This document shows, one piece after another, positions 59,683 to 64,000 of a DNA stretch of 64,000 nucleotides. Each line of letters starts with the position of its first letter. Position 1 is the first letter of the stretch. The position numbers and the translations under genes are program-made. The notes under the pieces are model-generated. The model saw only the letters and a list, made by a program, of their open reading frames with translations. It did no database searches and was not told the origin of the DNA. The stretch is from Arthrobacter burdickii. GTDB taxonomy: Bacteria > Actinomycetota > Actinomycetes > Actinomycetales > Micrococcaceae. The stretch spans positions 310,001 through 374,000 of the forward strand of contig NZ_JAROCG010000002.1 of the NCBI RefSeq assembly GCF_030433645.1, given 5' to 3'.

Positions 59683-60115
59683 GAGGATCGCCTTGGTGCT
59701 GGGAGCGGCCTCGGTGGTGCTGATCATGGTCCTGACGGCATTCGGCGCCTGGGTCTCCCTGACCGTCTCGCACGACACCTCCGTGGAGGGGTGGACCGTG
59801 TGGGAGACAGCCGCGGCCCAGCTTCCCGCAGCACTCATCTACCTCGCCGTCCCCGCGCTGGTGTTCGTCCTCCGACCCTCGGCCACCATCGCGATGGGCT
59901 GGGCACTCCTAGGAGCCGGCATCGTCCTCGGCATCTTCGGTGGGATGGTGGGCCTGGACAAGGATGTCCGGAACATCTTCCCGTTCTCCCACACCCCTGT
60001 GCCGGACGGTACGACGACGGGCTGGACCGGTGCGTGGTGGATGCTCGGCATCGCTGTCCTTGCCGCTCTCACGTCCCTACTCGGCATGAAGCGGCGGGAG
60101 ATCACGACGGCATGA
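59681..60115 (+). pseudogene. Relic of ABC-2 type exporter permease (C-terminal part)
   Basis: About 144 residues with four helices: RRIALVLGAASVVLIMVLTA, LPAALIYLAVPALVFVLRP, TIAMGWALLGAGIVLGIFGG and the last before GMKRREITTA. FPFSHTPVPDGT lies between the last two helices, as in the exporter permeases often annotated as polyketide-antibiotic exporters. The first two thirds of the gene are missing, and the start codon at 59654 lies in inverted sequence, so the product would not be functional. Confidence 0.7.
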
Positions 60116-60193
60116 GGGCGGCAGGAGGCAAAGGTCGCTAAGAGGTCCCGGGATGGTGAATCTCCTGCGGACCGAGTGGCCCTGGGCCTCGCG

Positions 60194-60409
60194 CTACTGC
60201 TTACCGTACTTCCGGTGGACTGCCTGCTTGCTCACCCCGAGGCACTGGGCGATGGCCTCCCATGACAATCCGGCCTGACGGGCGCTCCGGACGAGGCCGG
60301 CCTCTGCACGCCCTACCTCCCGGTGCAGTTCAGCAATGATCTGCAGGGATTCAGCGGGCCCCTTACCATCCATCGATCCAACGAGTGTCTTCAATCCCTT
60401 CACCTCCAT
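60194..60409 (-). CDS. Small helix-turn-helix DNA-binding protein
   Basis: A 71-residue protein: an N-terminal helical part (SLQIIAELHREVGRAEAGLVRSARQ) and a C-terminal helix-turn-helix SWEAIAQCLGVSKQAVHRKYGKQ resembling sigma region 4. Such small actinobacterial regulators often accompany transporter or protease genes. Start uncertain: ATG 60409, or TTG 60394 which has GGAGG upstream. A perfect inverted repeat GTCAAC-N4-GTTGAC lies immediately before it and is a candidate autoregulatory site. It probably once regulated the now broken exporter genes at its left. Confidence 0.8.
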   Translation of the reverse strand: MEVKGLKTLVGSMDGKGPAESLQIIAELHREVGRAEAGLVRSARQAGLSWEAIAQCLGVSKQAVHRKYGKQ

Positions 60410-60411
60410 TC

Positions 60412-60427
60412 GTCAACACTAGTTGAC
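60412..60427. promoter_or_regulatory. Operator-like inverted repeat before the small HTH gene
   Basis: GTCAAC (60412-60417), ACTA, GTTGAC (60422-60427), extended on the outside by TGTCAACTAG on the minus strand. It also contains TTGACA-like -35 elements, so the repressor would cover the promoter of its own gene. The site is two bases from the ATG at 60409. Confidence 0.65.
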
Positions 60428-60515
60428 ACTCGGGGAAGAGGCAAGGGCTCGTGGTCCGGTCCGGCTTCTGTGCACTGCGACCCCTTAGTCGCGTCCGGGG
60501 TCGGAGCCGTCCGCT

Positions 60516-62330
60516 CTAGTCGCGGATCCGCACCGCGGTCTCCCGCAGGTACAGGTCCACGCGCGTGTAGGCGTCACGGGTCAGGGCCTTCCAGAGTTCG
60601 ACGGCGAGCCGCGGGTCTTCCTTCTCGACGGTCCGGATGGCCTGTGCGGTCAGCACCTTCACGTGCACGCTGTCCAGCGCCTTCACTGTGGTCTCCTGCC
60701 GGTTGTCGCTGCCCAGCGCCAGTTCACCGAAGGTCATCCCGGCACTCAGGGTGGTGAGCTTGAGGCGCTCACCGGAGGGCCCGGGGACGGAGGTCACGAT
60801 CTTGCCCGAGAGGATGAAGAAGACGCCCCCGAAGGACTGCCCGACCCGGCGCACCACGTGGCCCTTCTCGTAGGTGCGGTCCTCCATCCGGTGCGTGAGC
60901 GCCTCGACATCTTCGTCACTGAGGGGGCTCAGCGCAGGGCACTGCGCCACCTCCACCTCCGACGGGAGGATGAGGTCACCGCCGTACCGCGTGATGAGCT
61001 CGTTCTCACACCATTCGACGGCGGCGGTGCGCGTATCGAAGGTGGGCACGGGGCGATCGACGTCCCGGAAGGTCTCCGCCAGCGTGCCCTCGCCGTCGAT
61101 CAGGACCAGCTCGCGGTCCACCTTCGCCAGGTTCTCCCGGCACTGGCCCAGCAGGCGGAGGGAGACGTCGGCCACCTCGTCCACCCGGCGCAGGTCGAGG
61201 ATGACGAAGTCGACGTCGTCGTCCAGGCTGCTGAGTGCACGCACCATGGACTCGGTGCCGGCGAACAGGAGGTCCCCGTTGAGTTCGATCACCATGGCGC
61301 GGTGCCCCTGGTCGCGGAGGACCTCCATCGCCTCGTCGGTCCGACGGATGCCCGAGGGTGCGGCCGTGATGTCATAAGTGGCCCGGATCGCGGACCGGCC
61401 GGCCCGCGCCGCACGCACGAAGTGCAGTTCCATGTCGCGGGACAGCCGCTGGCTCGTGGCCATGCCCCGCACGCTGCTGCCGTGCTCGTCGAGCGGTGGC
61501 GAGTACACGGCGAGGCCCACCTGCCCAGGCAGGACGGCGATGGTCCCGCCGCCCACTCCGCTCTTGGCCGGCATGCCCACGGTGCTGATCCATGATCCGG
61601 CGTCGTCGTACATGCCGCAGGTGGTCATCACGGACAGGACTCTCTCGACGGCCAGCAGGTCCATCGCCTCGACACCCGTGAGAGGGTTGCGCCCGGAGTT
61701 GGCGAGCGTCGCCGCCATGACGGAGAGGTCGATGCAGTTCACCATCACGGAGCACTGCCGGAAGTAGTCCTCGATGACGGGCGTGGGGTCGTCCTCGATG
61801 ATGTCGAAGGACCGCAGGAGGTAGGCCAGGGCACGGTTGCGGTGGCCGTGCTCGACTTCTGACCGGAAGATCTCCTCGTTGACGCCCAGCTGCCGGCCCG
61901 CGAACTGCGAGTAGGTGTTCACGATGCGCCGGAAGCGCGTGTTGCCGCCCCGGGACTGGACGAGTGAGGTCGCCGTCAGGGCACCGGCGTTGATCATCGC
62001 ATTCGAGGGGCGTCCGCTGCCCGGTGCCAGCGAGATCTCGTTGAAGGAGTCGCCCGAGGGCTCGACGTCGACCTTCGCGTCGACCGCCTCCATCCCCAGG
62101 TCGGACAGGGCCAGCCCATACGTGAACGGCTTGGAGATCGACTGGATTGTGAACTCCTCCCGGGTGTCACCGATCTCGTACATGTACCCGTCGACGGTGG
62201 TCAGGCAGATGCCGAAGTTGTCGGGATCGACGTTCGCCATCGCCGGGATGGTGCTGTAGGGCTTCCCGTCCCGCAGATCGGAGATCTCCCGGTGGATGGT
62301 CCTGAGGTAGCTTTCGATCGGCGATTCCAT
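60516..62330 (-). CDS. glsA: Glutaminase fused to STAS and cyclic-nucleotide-binding domains
   Basis: A 604-residue protein. Residues 1-310 are a serine-type glutaminase hydrolysing glutamine to glutamate and ammonia: SxxK motif QSISKPFTYGLAL, then EPSGDSFNEI, PSNAMINAGAL, and the Lys-Ser-Gly motif PAKSGVGGG. Residues about 330-440 are a STAS domain (VIELNGDLLFAGTESMVRALSSL ... FVILDLRRVDEVAD). Residues about 465-590 are a cNMP-binding domain (GHVVRRVGQSFGGVFFILSGKIV ... LSAGMTFGELALGSDNRQETTVKAL). The FGELAL box is kept, but the Arg of the PBC is replaced (DNRQETTV). Suggests nucleotide or partner control of activity. ATG 62330 behind AGGG was chosen. Confidence 0.92.
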   Translation of the reverse strand: MESPIESYLRTIHREISDLRDGKPYSTIPAMANVDPDNFGICLTTVDGYMYEIGDTREEFTIQSISKPFTYGLALSDLGMEAVDAKVDVEPSGDSFNEISLAPGSGRPSNAMINAGALTATSLVQSRGGNTRFRRIVNTYSQFAGRQLGVNEEIFRSEVEHGHRNRALAYLLRSFDIIEDDPTPVIEDYFRQCSVMVNCIDLSVMAATLANSGRNPLTGVEAMDLLAVERVLSVMTTCGMYDDAGSWISTVGMPAKSGVGGGTIAVLPGQVGLAVYSPPLDEHGSSVRGMATSQRLSRDMELHFVRAARAGRSAIRATYDITAAPSGIRRTDEAMEVLRDQGHRAMVIELNGDLLFAGTESMVRALSSLDDDVDFVILDLRRVDEVADVSLRLLGQCRENLAKVDRELVLIDGEGTLAETFRDVDRPVPTFDTRTAAVEWCENELITRYGGDLILPSEVEVAQCPALSPLSDEDVEALTHRMEDRTYEKGHVVRRVGQSFGGVFFILSGKIVTSVPGPSGERLKLTTLSAGMTFGELALGSDNRQETTVKALDSVHVKVLTAQAIRTVEKEDPRLAVELWKALTRDAYTRVDLYLRETAVRIRD

Positions 62331-62379
62331 GCTGTCCACCCTACGGGGACGGCAGCCCCGCCTCCCCGTGCACCGGCCG

Positions 62380-62847
62380 TCAGCGGGTGCGCAGCGTGTG
62401 GCGGTTGGAGAGCACGAAGAGCTGGGCGACGGCAGTGGCGACGCCGAGGAAGATCAGGGGCGGGGCGGCCGCGACCGTGTAGTTGAACCAGGGGTTGCTG
62501 TAGGGCGTGCTCATCTGTCCCAGGGTGAGCTGATCCACGTACTGCTGCTCGTGGATCATCGGGGCCGAGAGGAAGTACACCCCGAGGGCCACGAGCGCGG
62601 CCGCGACGACCCAGGCCCAGACATCGAAGGGATTGCGGGGCGGCAGGCTGGGCTCTGGTGGCCGGGGTGCCTCGGATCCCACCTCGCGGATCACCGAGGG
62701 GGTAGCGGTGTCCTCTGTCGGCCAGTGCAGTGCTGGTGCGCGCGGCGCGGGGGACACCGCGCTGGATGCGGCCCCCGTAGGATTCCCGCGCTGGTAGATC
62801 CCGTCGTAGCGCGGGTCGTGAGTGTTCTGCATGCGGTCGCTGACCAT
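62380..62847 (-). CDS. Small membrane protein, function unknown
   Basis: A 155-residue protein with a Pro/Ala-rich hydrophilic N-terminus (about 80 residues, including YDGIYQRGNPTG) and two helices: DVWAWVVAAALVALGVYFLSAPMI and YTVAAAPPLIFLGVATAVAQLFVLS. It contains no known domain. ATG 62847 has GGGGGGAAAACGG upstream. It is followed at 49 bases by the glutaminase gene on the same strand, possibly a two-gene transcript. Confidence 0.8.
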   Translation of the reverse strand: MVSDRMQNTHDPRYDGIYQRGNPTGAASSAVSPAPRAPALHWPTEDTATPSVIREVGSEAPRPPEPSLPPRNPFDVWAWVVAAALVALGVYFLSAPMIHEQQYVDQLTLGQMSTPYSNPWFNYTVAAAPPLIFLGVATAVAQLFVLSNRHTLRTR

Positions 62848-63016
62848 CCGTTTTCCCCCCTGGAATGACGAATGCCAGTAAAGCACGGGCGGAGCCCGTA
62901 CACGCTCAGCGCAGCAGCGCCGGGTGGCGGCCGCACCGGACGGCGCAGCTAGACTGGCGAGCCGGTGCAGTCGCACCGATGACGGATGTATGACGTGATT
63001 CCACGACGGAGGGACC

Positions 63017-63688
63017 ATGGCCAGGAAAGCACTGGCGAGCGCCACGAACGCCCCGCGACTGTCCCTGCGGGAACCGCGGGACGTCACGCGGGTCGAGGAG
63101 CCGCACCTGCTCGACGGCGACCACCGGGAAGGGGAGCTGTATGAACGCGCCTCCTTCGACGGTGAGGAGCTCGCCGGGATCACGCTGCAGGAATGCGTCC
63201 TGCAGGGAGTGTCACTCAACGACGCCGAGCTGCGCGGCGCGCGGTTCATCGAATGCGCCTTCGAGGACCTGTTCGCCCCGGTCTTCCGCGCTCCGCGGAG
63301 CAGCTGGCGTGAGACGTCGCTGCGGAGCACGCGGTGGGGTTCGGCGGAGCTTTACGACAGCCGGCTCGACGGCGTGCACCTCGACGGGGGCAAGCTCGAC
63401 TACGTGAATTTCCGCAGCGCCCGGCTGACGGACGTGCTCGTGAGCGGGTGCATCATCGGAGAACTGGATCTCACGGGCGTGCGGGCAACCCGGCTGGCCC
63501 TGCAGGACTGCACGATCGGCACACTCACGCTCGACGGCGCCCAGCTGAAGGACGCCGACCTCCGCACCAGCAGCTTCCGGGGCATCAGCGGCCTCGACGG
63601 CCTGCGCGGCGCCACGATCGATGAGTACCAGCTGCAGCTGCTGGCCCCTTTCCTCGCCGACAGCATGGGCCTGCGCGTCGAGGGCTGA
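63017..63688 (+). CDS. Pentapeptide repeat protein
   Basis: A 223-residue protein. From about residue 45 on it shows A(D/N)LxX-type repeats: SFDGEELAGITLQECVLQG, VSLNDAELRGARFIECAFED, then SAELYDSRLDGVHLDGGKLD, LRTSSFRGISGLDGLRGATI. These predict a right-handed quadrilateral beta helix; some relatives protect DNA gyrase from quinolones or mimic DNA, others have no known role. The last 20 residues (YQLQLLAPFLADSMGLRVEG) form a cap helix common in short family members of actinobacteria. The ATG follows GGAGGGACC. Confidence 0.88.
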   Translation: MARKALASATNAPRLSLREPRDVTRVEEPHLLDGDHREGELYERASFDGEELAGITLQECVLQGVSLNDAELRGARFIECAFEDLFAPVFRAPRSSWRETSLRSTRWGSAELYDSRLDGVHLDGGKLDYVNFRSARLTDVLVSGCIIGELDLTGVRATRLALQDCTIGTLTLDGAQLKDADLRTSSFRGISGLDGLRGATIDEYQLQLLAPFLADSMGLRVEG

Positions 63689-63707
63689 CAGGCGACAGGC
63701 CGGCGGG

Positions 63708-63767
63708 CTCTACCGTTCCGGGGTCTACCGTTCCTGGTCCTACCATTCCTGGTCCTACCGTTTCCGG
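63708..63767 (+). repeat. 15-bp tandem repeat, four imperfect copies
   Basis: A 15-bp period marked by TACCGTTCC at 63711, TACCGTTCC at 63726, TACCATTCC at 63741 and TACCGTTTCC at 63756. It lies 20 bases after the pentapeptide gene, between convergent genes, and probably varies in copy number. Confidence 0.75.
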
Positions 63768-63799
63768 CGAACACCCTTCCCGGCCAGTGCCGTTGCGGG

Positions 63800-64000
63800 T
63801 CATCCCGCTGCGGGATACCCCGGGCCGGTGGGATGCGACGTCCCTGAAGGATGCCCTGGTCCCGGCGGATGTGCAGGGCCGGTGGGGTGGCGGTCTGCGC
63901 CGTCGTCCCGCCTGGCCGGGTGCGACCCTGCCGCCGGGCGCTGCGATTCGAGGGGCGCGGGGGCTCCCGATGGCACGGGTCCAGCGGATGGCACGGGTTC
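63800..64000 (-). CDS. 3' end of a Pro/Gly/His-rich gene running out of the window
   Basis: The minus strand is open from the last base to a stop at 63800. It encodes a repetitive tail (RHPTGPAHPPGPGHPSG then TSHPTGPGYPAAG) with HP-x-GP units. Low complexity and the open end suggest the C-terminus of a larger secreted or surface protein, or of a protein with a disordered tail. Because such GC-rich frames can be open by chance, confidence is limited. Confidence 0.45.
   Translation of the reverse strand, partial: EPVPSAGPVPSGAPAPLESQRPAAGSHPARRDDGADRHPTGPAHPPGPGHPSGTSHPTGPGYPAAG

Overview
The window comes from a high-GC Gram-positive chromosome and most resembles an Arthrobacter or related Micrococcaceae actinobacterium. 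The signs are strong G/C at third codon positions, frequent GTG starts, many ATGA-type overlaps between genes, several GAF-ANTAR proteins, a DUF222/HNH protein and many LacI/ROK-controlled sugar loci. I saw no rRNA, tRNA, CRISPR array or intact insertion sequence.

The left part (1 to about 13.9 kb) is the most coherent system. A LacI regulator diverges from a polar-amino-acid type ABC transporter, a Gfo/Idh/MocA dehydrogenase and a FAD-dependent amine oxidase. Beside it lies a second, paralogous LacI with a PfkB kinase (FrlD-like), a SIS-domain deglycase (FrlB-like) and a divergent sugar ABC transporter without its own ATPase. I read this as a double locus for Amadori compounds (fructosyl-amino acids): one arm oxidative, one arm kinase plus deglycase. 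Each half has LacI-type palindromes that differ at one symmetric base pair (TGAGACCGGTCTCA-like against TGATACCGGTATCA).

From 14 to 22 kb there is alpha-glucan metabolism: SDR, ROK regulator with an Mlc/NagC-like operator, GH13 alpha-glucosidase, and a coupled beta-phosphoglucomutase/GH65 phosphorylase pair. From 22.3 to 27 kb is a two-gene exopolysaccharide module: a cellulose-synthase-like GT2 with a large insertion, and a GH26-like/OpgC-like fusion. From 28 to 34.2 kb a CitA/CitB-type two-component system diverges from a tripartite tricarboxylate transporter (TctCBA) plus a UspA protein. From 34.3 to 43.5 kb are housekeeping and stress genes, including three GAF-ANTAR proteins in a row and a hemerythrin-like protein. 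From 44.1 to 47.8 kb is another sugar ABC transporter followed by a decayed amidohydrolase.

The right part holds an aldo-keto reductase, a gamma-butyrolactone-receptor-like TetR, an AI-2E family protein, several dehydrogenases/epimerases and a GT87-like membrane enzyme. From about 53.2 to 60.1 kb many fragments of dead genes accumulate: TetR, HsdM, HNH nuclease, and an ABC ATPase and permease with an internal inversion. They surround one large intact gene of visibly lower GC, a DNRLRE/GH16/metallophosphatase fusion. The window ends with a small autoregulated-looking HTH gene, a glutaminase-STAS-cNMP fusion, a small membrane protein, a pentapeptide protein and the 3' end of a Pro/Gly/His-rich gene.
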